A stretch of DNA of 64,000 nucleotides from Lysobacter sp. Root916. GTDB taxonomy: Bacteria; Pseudomonadota; Gammaproteobacteria; Xanthomonadales; Xanthomonadaceae. The position numbers and the translations under genes are program-made. The notes beneath the pieces are model-generated. The model worked only from the letters and a program-made list of their open reading frames with translations, made no database searches and was not told the origin of the DNA. The DNA is taken from positions 190,327 through 254,326 of the forward strand of contig NZ_LMJF01000013.1 of NCBI RefSeq assembly GCF_001429785.1, given 5' to 3'. The number at the start of each line of letters is the position of its first letter. Position 1 is the stretch's first letter. Shown in pieces: positions 19,605 to 27,981 of this stretch.

Positions 19605-19652
19605 TTGCATAACAGCAAAGACCTTTCGCCCACCCGCCGAGCCGAACACCGC

Positions 19653-20939
19653 ATGAGCATCCGCGATACCGCCGCCCAGGACCGCCCCGTCGCCGCCACC
19701 TCCTCCGTCGCGAGCAAGCGCCGTCGCCCCTGGCTGCTGGCCGGCGCCGCCGGCGTCGGCACCATCGCGCTGGCGGCCTGGCTGCTGTCGGGCTGGAGCG
19801 CCAGCGGCCGTTCGGTCGACGCATCGCGGGTGCGCATCTCCGAGGTCAAGCGCGGCGACCTGGTGCGCGACATCTCCGCCGACGGCCGCGTGATCGCCGC
19901 CAACAGCCCCACCCTGTACGCGATCGCCGCGGGCACGGTGGTGTTGAAGGTGGTCGCCGGCGACGTGGTCAAGCAAGGCCAGGCGCTGGCCGAAATCGAC
20001 AGCCCCGAACTGCGCAGCAAGCTGGCGCAGGAACAGGCGACCCTGGCCAGCCTGGAAGCCGAGGCCGGCCGCTCCGAGCTCGACGCCCAGCTGGCGCGCT
20101 CGAATGCGCGCAAGGCCTACGACCAGGCGCAGATCGAACGCACCGCCGCGATCCGCGACCTGGAACGCCAGCAGCGCGGCTTCGAAGGCGGCGCGGTGGC
20201 GCAGGTCGACGTGGCGCGCGCGCAGGACGAACTCAAGAAGGCCGACATCGGTCTGGCGCATGCGCGCCAGGACGCCGGCCTGCAAGGCCAGGGCGCCGGC
20301 CTGGACACGCGCAACAAGCGCCTGCTCGCCGACCGCCAGCGCGCGATCGTGATCGAGACCCAGCGCCAGGTCGACGCGCTGACTCTGCGCGCGCCCTTCG
20401 ACGGCCAGGTCGGTCAGGTCCAGATCGCGCAGCGCGCCAACGTCGCCGCCAACGCGCCGGTGCTCAGCGTGGTCGATCTGGCCGTGTTCGAAGTCGAGAT
20501 CAAGGTGCCGGAAAGCTTCGCCCGCGATCTGGGCATCGGCATGCCGGCGCAGATCACCAGCGGCGCCGGCGAACCTTACGCCGCGCAGGTTTCGGCGGTG
20601 TCGCCGGAAGTGGTGAACGGCGAAGTCACCAGCCGCCTGCGCTTCACCGGCAAGCAGCCCCCGGGCCTGCGCCAGAACCAGCGCCTGTCCGCCCGCATCG
20701 TGCTCGACACCCGCCGCAACGTGCTGATGGTCGAGCGCGGCCCCTTCCTCGAACAGTCCGGCGGCCGCTTCGCCTACGTGGTCGACGGCAGTCGCGCGGT
20801 GCGACGCCCGATCCAGGCCGGCGCCAGCAGCCTCAGCGCGGTCGAGATCGTTTCCGGCGTGCAACCGGGCGAGCGCGTGGTGGTATCCGGTAGCGACCAG
20901 TTCGACAACGCAGAAAGCATCCGCCTCTCAGGAGAATGA
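19653..20939 (+). CDS. Periplasmic adaptor (membrane fusion) subunit of ABC exporter, MacA/HlyD-like
   Basis: A 428-residue adaptor with one N-terminal membrane helix (about 26-45). It continues as a beta-barrel/lipoyl/coiled-coil hairpin: RGDLVRDISADGRV, then VVKQGQALAEIDSPELRSKL, a long coiled coil (about 130-230) and the lipoyl return LRAPFDGQVGQVQIA. It would link the inner-membrane ABC permeases to a TolC-type outer-membrane channel, which is not in the window. ATG 19653 was chosen because an upstream TTG lies inside the sigma-54 promoter. It is the first gene of a four- or five-gene exporter operon that ends at 24500. Confidence 0.92.
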   Translation: MSIRDTAAQDRPVAATSSVASKRRRPWLLAGAAGVGTIALAAWLLSGWSASGRSVDASRVRISEVKRGDLVRDISADGRVIAANSPTLYAIAAGTVVLKVVAGDVVKQGQALAEIDSPELRSKLAQEQATLASLEAEAGRSELDAQLARSNARKAYDQAQIERTAAIRDLERQQRGFEGGAVAQVDVARAQDELKKADIGLAHARQDAGLQGQGAGLDTRNKRLLADRQRAIVIETQRQVDALTLRAPFDGQVGQVQIAQRANVAANAPVLSVVDLAVFEVEIKVPESFARDLGIGMPAQITSGAGEPYAAQVSAVSPEVVNGEVTSRLRFTGKQPPGLRQNQRLSARIVLDTRRNVLMVERGPFLEQSGGRFAYVVDGSRAVRRPIQAGASSLSAVEIVSGVQPGERVVVSGSDQFDNAESIRLSGE

Positions 20940-20941
20940 TC

Positions 20942-21160
20942 ATGAAAGCTTCCAACCGCACCCCAGTGTTCCCCTTCGACCTGCATTGGACCTCCGACGA
21001 CCTGGCCGGCGCGATGCCGCTGCGCCTGAGCGAGCTGTTCGACTTCGACGCCGCGCGCGCCCAGGCCCAGCCCAGCGCCAACGTCGAAGCCCCGGTCCAG
21101 GCCTGGCGCCGCAACGGCTACCTGCGCAACGCCGCGCCGACCTCGTTCCGCGTTCGCTGA
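20942..21160 (+). CDS. Small protein of unknown function embedded in ABC exporter operon
   Basis: A 72-residue soluble-looking protein between the adaptor and the ATPase. It starts at ATG 20942, 7 bases after GGAG (20931-20934), only 2 bases past the adaptor stop. It has no signal peptide, no membrane helix and no cysteine. Features are an N-terminal PVFPFDLHWTSDDL segment, an acidic LSELFDFDAA stretch, a Pro/Ala/Gln linker and a basic C-terminus (WRRNGYLRNAAPTSFRVR). I do not recognise the family. Position and a good ribosome site argue that it is translated. It could be an accessory subunit, an exported peptide or a regulator; none is shown. Confidence 0.72.
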   Translation: MKASNRTPVFPFDLHWTSDDLAGAMPLRLSELFDFDAARAQAQPSANVEAPVQAWRRNGYLRNAAPTSFRVR

Positions 21161-21194
21161 TTCCTCTCCACCTTTTCACTCAGGACATACCGTC

Positions 21195-21920
21195 ATGCTC
21201 GACATGCGCCAGGTCACCAAGGTTTACCGCACCGAACTCGTCGAAACCCACGCGCTGCGCTCGCTGGACCTGCATGTGCGCGAAGGCGAGTTCGTCGCGG
21301 TCACCGGCCCGTCGGGCTCGGGCAAGACCACCTTCCTCAACATCGCCGGCCTGCTGGAAACCTTCACCGGCGGCGAGTTCCGGCTCGACGGCGAGGACGT
21401 CAGCGGCATGTCCGACGACGCGCGTTCGCGCCTGCGCAACCGCAAGATCGGCTTCATCTTCCAGGGCTTCAACCTGATCCCCGACCTCAACCTGTTCGAC
21501 AACGTCGACGTGCCGCTGCGCTACCGCGGCATGCCCGGCGCCGAACGCCGCCAGCGCATCGAAGACGCGCTCAGCCGGGTCGGCTTGGGCTCGCGCATGA
21601 AGCACTACCCGGCCGAGCTGTCGGGCGGCCAGCAGCAGCGCGCCGCGATCGCGCGCGCGCTGGCCGGCAGCCCGCGCCTGCTGCTGGCCGACGAGCCCAC
21701 CGGCAACCTCGACTCGCAGATGGCGCGCGGCGTGATGGAGCTGCTGGAGGAGATCAACGGCCAGGGCACCACCATCGTCATGGTCACCCACGATCCCGAA
21801 CTGGCCGCGCGCGCGCAGCGCAACGTGCACATCGTCGACGGCATGGCCACCGACTTCGCGGCCGTGCCCAGCCTGGTGCGCTCGCTGGCCAGCGACGACG
21901 CCGCCGCCACCACCGCCTGA
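21195..21920 (+). CDS. ABC transporter ATP-binding protein (MacB/LolD family)
   Basis: A 241-residue ATPase of the MacB/LolD/FtsE group. Walker A is GPSGSGKTT (about 37-45), the Q-loop lies in IFQGFNLIPDLN, the signature is LSGGQQQR, and Walker B is LLLADEPTGNLD, followed by the H-loop MVTHD. It powers the two following FtsX-type permeases through mechanotransmission rather than classical transport across the inner membrane. It lies 34 bases after the small protein gene and 10 bases before the first permease. Confidence 0.95.
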   Translation: MLDMRQVTKVYRTELVETHALRSLDLHVREGEFVAVTGPSGSGKTTFLNIAGLLETFTGGEFRLDGEDVSGMSDDARSRLRNRKIGFIFQGFNLIPDLNLFDNVDVPLRYRGMPGAERRQRIEDALSRVGLGSRMKHYPAELSGGQQQRAAIARALAGSPRLLLADEPTGNLDSQMARGVMELLEEINGQGTTIVMVTHDPELAARAQRNVHIVDGMATDFAAVPSLVRSLASDDAAATTA

Positions 21921-21930
21921 GGACGTCGCG

Positions 21931-23259
21931 ATGACCGCCAACTCCATGTTCGGCTACTACCTCGACCTGGCGTTCCGAAGCTTCCGCCGCAACAAGATGC
22001 TGACCGCGCTGATGGTGCTCGCCATCGCGCTCGGCATCGGCGCTAGCATGACCACGCTGACGGTGTTCTACGTGCTCTCCGGCGACCCCATCCCGAGCAA
22101 GAGCGATCGTCTGTTCTACGTGCAGATGGATCCGCGCACCAAGGATGGCTACACCCCAGGCGAGGATCCTTCGTTCCAGATGACCCGCTTCGATTCCGAA
22201 GCCCTGCTGCGCGCCAAGCGCGCCCAGCGCCAGGCAGTGATGACCGCCGGCTCGGCCAACATCGAGCCCGACCGCCAGGGCCTGACGCCCTTCATGTCCG
22301 ACGCGCGTTTCACCTCCGCCGACCTGTTCGCCATGTTCGACGTGCCCTTCCTGCAGGGCGGCGCCTGGAAGGCCAGCGACGACGAGAACCGCGCGCGCGT
22401 GGCGGTGATCAGCAAGGAACTCAGCGAGAAGCTGTTCGGCGCCGGCCCCAGCGTCGGCAAGCCGATCCGGATCAACGAGTCGGAGTTCCGCGTGGTCGGC
22501 GTGATCGACAACTGGCGTCCGACGCCGCGCTTCTACGACTTGAGCAACGAAAAGTTCGGCCGCGGCGAGCAGGTGTTCATTCCGTTCTCGACCTCGCTGG
22601 CCCTGCGCATGGGCAACAACGGCGATATGAACTGCTGGGGAGAGAACCGTAACGACGACCCCGAGGGCTCGCACGCGCTCAACGCGCCCTGCGCCTGGCT
22701 GCAGTATTGGGTGGAACTGGACTCGGCCGACAAGGCCAAGGACTACCTGGCCTATCTGGGCAACTACTCCGACGAGCAGCGCAGCGCCGGCCGCTTCGAG
22801 CGTCCGACCAACGTGCGCCTGTACAACGTGATGGATTGGCTGGACCACAACAAGGTCGTGCCCTCCGACGTGCGCCTGCAGACCTGGCTGGCATTCGGCT
22901 TCCTGCTGGTCTGCCTGCTCAACACCGTCGGCCTGCTGCTGGCCAAGTTCCTGCGTCGCGCCAACGAGATCGGCGTGCGCCGCGCGCTCGGCGCCTCGCG
23001 GCGCGCGATCTTCGCCCAATGTCTGGTCGAAGCCGGCACCGTCGGCCTGGTCGGCGGCGTGATCGGCCTGGGCCTGGCGATGCTGGGCCTGTGGGCGGTG
23101 CGTCAGCAACCGGCCAGCTACGCCGAACTCGCCCATCTGGACCCGACCATGCTGGTCGCCACCTTTGTGATCGCGGTCGTCGCCAGCGTGCTGGCCGGCC
23201 TGTTGCCGGCCTGGCATGCCTGCCAGGTGACCCCGGCCATCCAGCTCAAGAGCCAGTGA
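21931..23259 (+). CDS. ABC transporter permease, FtsX/MacB type (first)
   Basis: A 442-residue permease: one N-terminal membrane helix (about 23-48), a large periplasmic MacB_PCD-like core domain (about 50-315) and three C-terminal helices with the FtsX hallmark RRANEIGVRRALGASRRAIF (about 348-367). Together with the second permease it would form the heterodimeric membrane part of a MacB-like machine. Such machines extrude peptides, glycolipids or drugs from the periplasm through TolC; the substrate is unknown. Confidence 0.93.
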   Translation: MTANSMFGYYLDLAFRSFRRNKMLTALMVLAIALGIGASMTTLTVFYVLSGDPIPSKSDRLFYVQMDPRTKDGYTPGEDPSFQMTRFDSEALLRAKRAQRQAVMTAGSANIEPDRQGLTPFMSDARFTSADLFAMFDVPFLQGGAWKASDDENRARVAVISKELSEKLFGAGPSVGKPIRINESEFRVVGVIDNWRPTPRFYDLSNEKFGRGEQVFIPFSTSLALRMGNNGDMNCWGENRNDDPEGSHALNAPCAWLQYWVELDSADKAKDYLAYLGNYSDEQRSAGRFERPTNVRLYNVMDWLDHNKVVPSDVRLQTWLAFGFLLVCLLNTVGLLLAKFLRRANEIGVRRALGASRRAIFAQCLVEAGTVGLVGGVIGLGLAMLGLWAVRQQPASYAELAHLDPTMLVATFVIAVVASVLAGLLPAWHACQVTPAIQLKSQ

Positions 23260-23267
23260 GGCCCACC

Positions 23268-24500
23268 ATGGACATCCGCCCCATCCTGACGACCCTGCGT
23301 CGCCACAAGACCGCCGCCGCGCTGATCGTGTTCGAGATCGCGTTGAGCTGCGCCATCATCTGCAACGCGGTGTTCCTGATCAGCAACCGTCTGGAGCTGA
23401 TGAACCGCACCAGCGGCCTGGCCGAAAACGAAATCGTGCGGGTGCAGCTGACCGGCATCAACAACAACGAGGACGCCCGCTCCGTCACCCAGGCCGATCT
23501 GGCCGCGCTGCGCGCACTGCCCGGGGTCAAGGCCGCCACCGTCAGCAACCAGGTCACGTTCGGCAATTCCTCCTGGAACAGCGGCGTGAGCGTGAAGCAG
23601 GATCAGCCGTTCCCGAACCTCAGCGCGACCACCTACTTCGGCGACGAGCAGTTGCTCGATACCCTGGGCCTGAACCTGATCGCCGGCCGTCGCTTCACCA
23701 ACGACGAGTACATCAACTACGAGGACTTCGACAAACTGCCCGCCGATGCCGGCGTGCCGGCGGCGATCGTCACCAAGGTCGTCGCCGAGAAGCTGTTCCC
23801 GGGCGAGAACGCGGTCGGCAAGGTGTTCTACAGCTGGGGCCCGAAGCCGATCCGCATCGTCGGCGTGGTCGACCACCTCGCGCGTCCGAACAACCGCGGC
23901 GGCGCCGGCGAGTACGAGTACTCGATGATCTTCCCGATCCGGGTGACCTACGAGGTCGGTGGCAACTACCTGCTGCGCGTGGATCCCAGCCGCCGCGACG
24001 AGACCATGAAAGCGGCGATGGCGGCGCTGGAGAAAAGCGGGCCGACCCGCATCATCCTGGAGGACCAGAGCAAGACCCTGGAAACGATGCGCCGTGAGTT
24101 CTATCAGCAGGACCGTTCCATGGCCTGGCTGCTGGTCGCGGTGTGCATCGCCCTGCTGGTGGTGACCGCGCTGGGCATCGTCGGCCTGGCCAGCTTCTGG
24201 GTGCAGCAGCGGACCAAGCAGATCGGCGTGCGCCGCGCATTGGGCGCGACCCGCGGCCAGGTGCTGCGCTACTTCCAGACCGAAAACTTCCTGCTTGCCA
24301 CGCTCGGCATCATGATCGGCATGGCGCTGGCCTACGGCATCAACATGGTGCTGATGAGCGCCTACGAACTGCCGCGACTGCCGGCGATCTACCTGCCGCT
24401 GGGCGCGGTCGCGCTGTGGGCGCTGGGCCAGATCGCGGTGTTCGGTCCGGCGCGCCGCGCCGCGGCGGTGCCGCCGGCGGTCGCGACCCGCTCGATCTGA
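23268..24500 (+). CDS. ABC transporter permease, FtsX/MacB type (second)
   Basis: A 410-residue permease with the same layout as the preceding one: an N-terminal helix (about 15-38), a periplasmic core and three C-terminal helices around KQIGVRRALGATRGQVLRYF. The start at 23268 lies 9 bases after the previous stop. The open frame extends further upstream inside the first permease but only as a shadow. The two permeases are diverged paralogues, which suggests a heterodimer. Confidence 0.93.
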   Translation: MDIRPILTTLRRHKTAAALIVFEIALSCAIICNAVFLISNRLELMNRTSGLAENEIVRVQLTGINNNEDARSVTQADLAALRALPGVKAATVSNQVTFGNSSWNSGVSVKQDQPFPNLSATTYFGDEQLLDTLGLNLIAGRRFTNDEYINYEDFDKLPADAGVPAAIVTKVVAEKLFPGENAVGKVFYSWGPKPIRIVGVVDHLARPNNRGGAGEYEYSMIFPIRVTYEVGGNYLLRVDPSRRDETMKAAMAALEKSGPTRIILEDQSKTLETMRREFYQQDRSMAWLLVAVCIALLVVTALGIVGLASFWVQQRTKQIGVRRALGATRGQVLRYFQTENFLLATLGIMIGMALAYGINMVLMSAYELPRLPAIYLPLGAVALWALGQIAVFGPARRAAAVPPAVATRSI

Positions 24501-24580
24501 CGCGTTCGATTCGCAACGCGTGGCGCAGTTCCGGGCGCGCGCGCAACGCGCCCGCTAGTCTCTCCGAGTCGGTCCGCAAG

Positions 24581-24606
24581 CCCGTCCAGCCTCCGCGCTG
24601 GACGGG
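24581..24606 (+). terminator. Strong hairpin after exporter operon, possible terminator or attenuator
   Basis: A perfect 10-bp stem (CCCGTCCAGC at 24581-24590 with GCTGGACGGG at 24597-24606) and a 6-base loop lie between the last permease and the peptidase gene. No T-run follows, so intrinsic termination is uncertain; it may be a processing or partial-termination signal. Confidence 0.45.
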
Positions 24607-24649
24607 CCCGGACCGGGTCGTCTCGAAATCCGGTACGGAGCCCGCACTC

Positions 24650-26491
24650 ATGTTCCCACGCAGCACCCCCTTGCACGCCCTCGCGCTCGCCCTGACCCTG
24701 GCCATCGGCGGCGTCCACACCGCAGCCGCCGCCCCCGCGGCGCCGGCGTCCAGCGCGACCAGCGCCGACGTCGCCGCCCGCACCGGCGCGCTCAACGCCC
24801 TGCTGGACGAGCAGTGGCAGACCTTCCTGCGCGAAGCGCCGGAGCAGGCCAGCTTCTTCGGCGACTATCGCTACAACGCCGGCTGGAGCGATTTCTCGCT
24901 CTCCGCCGTCGACAGCCAGACCCGCGATCTCGAAGCGCTGCTCAAGCGCTTCCGCGCGATCGACCCCGAAGGCCTGGCCGACGCCGACCGACTCAACCTG
25001 CAGCTGATGATCCGGCGCCTGGAAAGCGACCGCGAGTTCTACCGGCTCAAGCTGCACGAGATGCCGCTGGACCAGATGAACGGCATCCACCTGCTGCTGC
25101 CGATCATCGCCAGCGCGTTTCCGTTCAACGACGTCAAGCAGTACGACGAATACATCGTGCGCCTGCGCGCGATGCCCAAGCTGCTGGACCAGGTCACCGA
25201 GCGCGCGCGTCAGGGCGCCAAGGACGGCCTGATGCCGCCGCGCTACCTGTTGGAGAAAGTGGTCGCGCAATGCGACGGCATCGCCGACCCGGCCGGCGCC
25301 GACAACGTGTTCGCCCAGCCGCTGCAGAAATTCCCCGACAGCGTGCCGGCCGCCGAGCGCGAGCGCATCCGCAAGGCCCTGCTCGCCGCGGTCGACGAAC
25401 AGGTGCGGCCGGCCTATCGCAAGCTGTCCGAATTCGTCGCCAAGGAATACGCGCCGCAGGGCCGCGAAACGCCGGGCCTGTGGTCGCTGCCCAAGGGCGA
25501 GGCGCTGTACGCCTACCAGATCCGCCAGCAGGCCTCGACCGACATGAGCGCCGAGCAGATCCACCAGCTCGGCCTGGCCGAAGTCGCGCGAATCGAGAAG
25601 ACCCAGGCCGAGATCGCGCGCAAGCTCGGCTATGCCGACCTCAAGGCGATGCGCGCCGCGGTGCGCCAGGATCCCAAGCAACACGCGCAGTCGCGCGAGC
25701 AGATCCTGGAGCTGTACCGCAAGTACGTGACCCAGATGGAGCCGCGCCTGCCCGAGCTATTCGGCCTACTGCCCAAGACCGGCGTGGAAGTGCGCGCGAT
25801 CGAACCCTACCGCGAGAAGTCCGCGTCCGCGGCCGGCTACATGCCCGGCACGCCCGACGGTTCCCGGCCGGGCATGATCATGATCAATACCAGCGCGCCG
25901 ACCGAACGCCTGCTGCTGCCGATCGAGGCGATCGCCTACCACGAAGGCATTCCCGGCCATCACCTGCAGAATTCGATCACCCGCGCCCTGCCCGAGCTGC
26001 CGCCGTTCCGGCGCCTGATCGGCGAGACCGCCTACATCGAAGGCTGGGGCCTGTACTCCGAGCGCCTGGGCAAGGAACTGGGTTTCTATCAGGACCCGTA
26101 CAGCGACTTCGGCCGACTCGCCCAGGAACTGGTGCGCGCCAACCGCCTGGTGCTGGACACCGGCGTGCACCACAAGCGTTGGACGCGCGAACAGATGGTG
26201 GCCTGGTACCGCGAGCATTCGGATTCGGACGAGCCCAACATCCAGGCCGAGGTCGATCGCTACATCGCCAACCCCGGCCAGGCGCTGGCCTACAAGATCG
26301 GCGAGCTGAAGATCGTCGAGCTGCGCGAGCGCGCGCAAACCGCGCTCGGCGATCGCTTCGACATCCGCGCCTTCCACGATCAGGTCCTGGGCGGCGGCGC
26401 CCTGCCGCTGGACGCGCTGGAGCAGCGTATCGACGGCTGGATCGCACGCACTCGCGCCAGCGGCGCGGCCGCGGCCGCGGCCGCGCCATGA
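24650..26491 (+). CDS. DUF885 family exported metallopeptidase-like protein
   Basis: A 613-residue protein with a signal peptide (about 1-28, ending TAAAA). The DUF885 zinc-peptidase pattern is clear: YHEGIPGHHLQ (430-440) supplies the metal-binding His and catalytic Glu, and GETAYIEGWGLYSERLG (458-474) supplies the second Glu. This family is structurally related to thermolysin/carboxypeptidase-like gluzincins and is found periplasmically or as lipoproteins; substrates are mostly unknown. A GGAG site lies shortly before ATG 24650. The gene sits between the ABC exporter and its predicted two-component regulators, which may mean that it processes or degrades the exported peptide or a signal peptide. 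This is inference. An alanine tract ends the protein. Confidence 0.88.
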   Translation: MFPRSTPLHALALALTLAIGGVHTAAAAPAAPASSATSADVAARTGALNALLDEQWQTFLREAPEQASFFGDYRYNAGWSDFSLSAVDSQTRDLEALLKRFRAIDPEGLADADRLNLQLMIRRLESDREFYRLKLHEMPLDQMNGIHLLLPIIASAFPFNDVKQYDEYIVRLRAMPKLLDQVTERARQGAKDGLMPPRYLLEKVVAQCDGIADPAGADNVFAQPLQKFPDSVPAAERERIRKALLAAVDEQVRPAYRKLSEFVAKEYAPQGRETPGLWSLPKGEALYAYQIRQQASTDMSAEQIHQLGLAEVARIEKTQAEIARKLGYADLKAMRAAVRQDPKQHAQSREQILELYRKYVTQMEPRLPELFGLLPKTGVEVRAIEPYREKSASAAGYMPGTPDGSRPGMIMINTSAPTERLLLPIEAIAYHEGIPGHHLQNSITRALPELPPFRRLIGETAYIEGWGLYSERLGKELGFYQDPYSDFGRLAQELVRANRLVLDTGVHHKRWTREQMVAWYREHSDSDEPNIQAEVDRYIANPGQALAYKIGELKIVELRERAQTALGDRFDIRAFHDQVLGGGALPLDALEQRIDGWIARTRASGAAAAAAAP

Positions 26492-26615
26492 TCGACGCGC
26501 CGCCGCGCGGTATCGGCGCCCGCGCGCCGCTGCCGCGCGGCGGCGCTGGCTATACTTCCGCCGGACCCGCGGCGACGTCGCGCACGCCGCCGCACCCTCA
26601 ACGTTCCGGAGCCTT

Positions 26616-27971
26616 ATGCGCACCGTCCTGGTGATCGACGACAACCCCGCGGTCGGCACCGCGCTGGACCTGCTGTTCGGCCTGCGCGAGATCCGCGTGC
26701 TCACCGCGCAATCGCCGGAGGACGGCCTGCAGGCGCTGGAACGCGAGCAGATCGGCCTGGTGATCCAGGACATGAACTTCAGCGCCGACACCACCTCGGG
26801 CGAGGAAGGTGTGGCGCTGTTCCGCGCCATCCGCGCGCGCCACCCCGACCTGCCGATCATCCTGCTCACCGCCTGGACCCACCTGGACATCGCGGTCGAT
26901 CTGGCCAAGGCCGGCGCCGCCGATTACCTGGCCAAGCCCTGGGACGACCAGAAGCTGCTGGCCAGCGTCGAGAACCTGCTGGAGCTGTCGGCGAGCACGC
27001 GCGAAGTCGCGCGCCTGCACGACCAGCGCAAGCGCGCGCACCGCGAACTCGAATCGCGCTACGACCTGCGCGGCCTGGTGTTCGCCTCCGAGGCGCTGGC
27101 GCGCGTGGTCGAGCTGGCCGGACATGTCGCGCGCGCCGACGTGCCGGTGCTGATCACCGGCCCCAACGGCGCCGGCAAGGAAAAGATCGCCGAGATCGTG
27201 CAGGCCAATTCCTCGGTCAAGTCCGGCCCCTTCGTGACGCTCAACTGCGGCGCGCTGCCGTCGGAACTGATCGAGGCCGAATTGTTCGGCGCCGACGCCG
27301 GCGCCTACACCGGCGCCAGCAAGGCGCGCGAAGGCAAGTTCGAAGCCGCCGATGGCGGCACCCTGTTCCTGGACGAGATCGGCAACCTGCCGCTGGCCGG
27401 CCAGATGAAGCTGCTGCGCGTGCTCGAGACCGGGCGCTTCGAACGCCTGGGCTCCAACCGCGAGCGCCAGGTCAAGGTGCGCGTGATCAGCGCCACCAAC
27501 GCCGACCTGCCGGCGATGATCCGCGACGGCCGCTTCCGCGAAGACCTCTATTACCGCCTCAACACCATCGAAATCCACCTGCCCCCGCTGGGCGAGCGCT
27601 CGGACGACGTGCTGCCGCTGGCGCGCAAGTTCCTGCGCGAACTCGCAGCCGACGGCCGCAAGCGCCTGAGCGAGGACGCCGAGCACGCTCTGGTCGCGCA
27701 CGCCTGGCCGGGTAACGTGCGCGAGCTGCGCAACACCCTGCAGCGCGCGGTCCTGCTGGCGCGCGGCGACGACATCGGCGCCGCCGATCTGGGCCTGCCG
27801 GCGGCCAATGCGAGCGTCGCGGCCTCCGGCGGCGACGAGCCCGACCGCGCCAGCATCGAGGCGGCGCTGGAACGCGCCGGTGGCGTACTCGCGCAGGCGG
27901 CGAGCGAACTGGGCCTGTCGCGTCAGGCCTTGTATCGCCGGCTCGACCGGCTCGGCATAAAACGGGACTGA
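26616..27971 (+). CDS. Sigma-54-dependent response regulator (NtrC family)
   Basis: A 451-residue enhancer-binding protein. The receiver domain (1-120) has VIDDNP with acidic residues at 8-9, the phospho-acceptor Asp52, Thr85 and Lys107. The AAA+ domain (about 150-385) has Walker A GPNGAGKE (182-189), the sigma-54 contact loop GAYTGA (229-234, the Tyr variant of GAFTGA) and Walker B LFLDEIG. A Fis-type helix-turn-helix ends the protein (AASELGLSRQALYRRLDRLGIK). It is followed after 10 bases by its kinase. A sigma-54 promoter with upstream palindromic sites precedes the exporter operon at 19588, its most likely target. Confidence 0.96.
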   Translation: MRTVLVIDDNPAVGTALDLLFGLREIRVLTAQSPEDGLQALEREQIGLVIQDMNFSADTTSGEEGVALFRAIRARHPDLPIILLTAWTHLDIAVDLAKAGAADYLAKPWDDQKLLASVENLLELSASTREVARLHDQRKRAHRELESRYDLRGLVFASEALARVVELAGHVARADVPVLITGPNGAGKEKIAEIVQANSSVKSGPFVTLNCGALPSELIEAELFGADAGAYTGASKAREGKFEAADGGTLFLDEIGNLPLAGQMKLLRVLETGRFERLGSNRERQVKVRVISATNADLPAMIRDGRFREDLYYRLNTIEIHLPPLGERSDDVLPLARKFLRELAADGRKRLSEDAEHALVAHAWPGNVRELRNTLQRAVLLARGDDIGAADLGLPAANASVAASGGDEPDRASIEAALERAGGVLAQAASELGLSRQALYRRLDRLGIKRD

Positions 27972-27981
27972 GGAGAACGCG

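Noticed and set aside
19605-19652. TTG 19605 as start of the adaptor
   Set aside because: It overlaps the sigma-54 promoter region, has no ribosome site and would precede the predicted transcription start.
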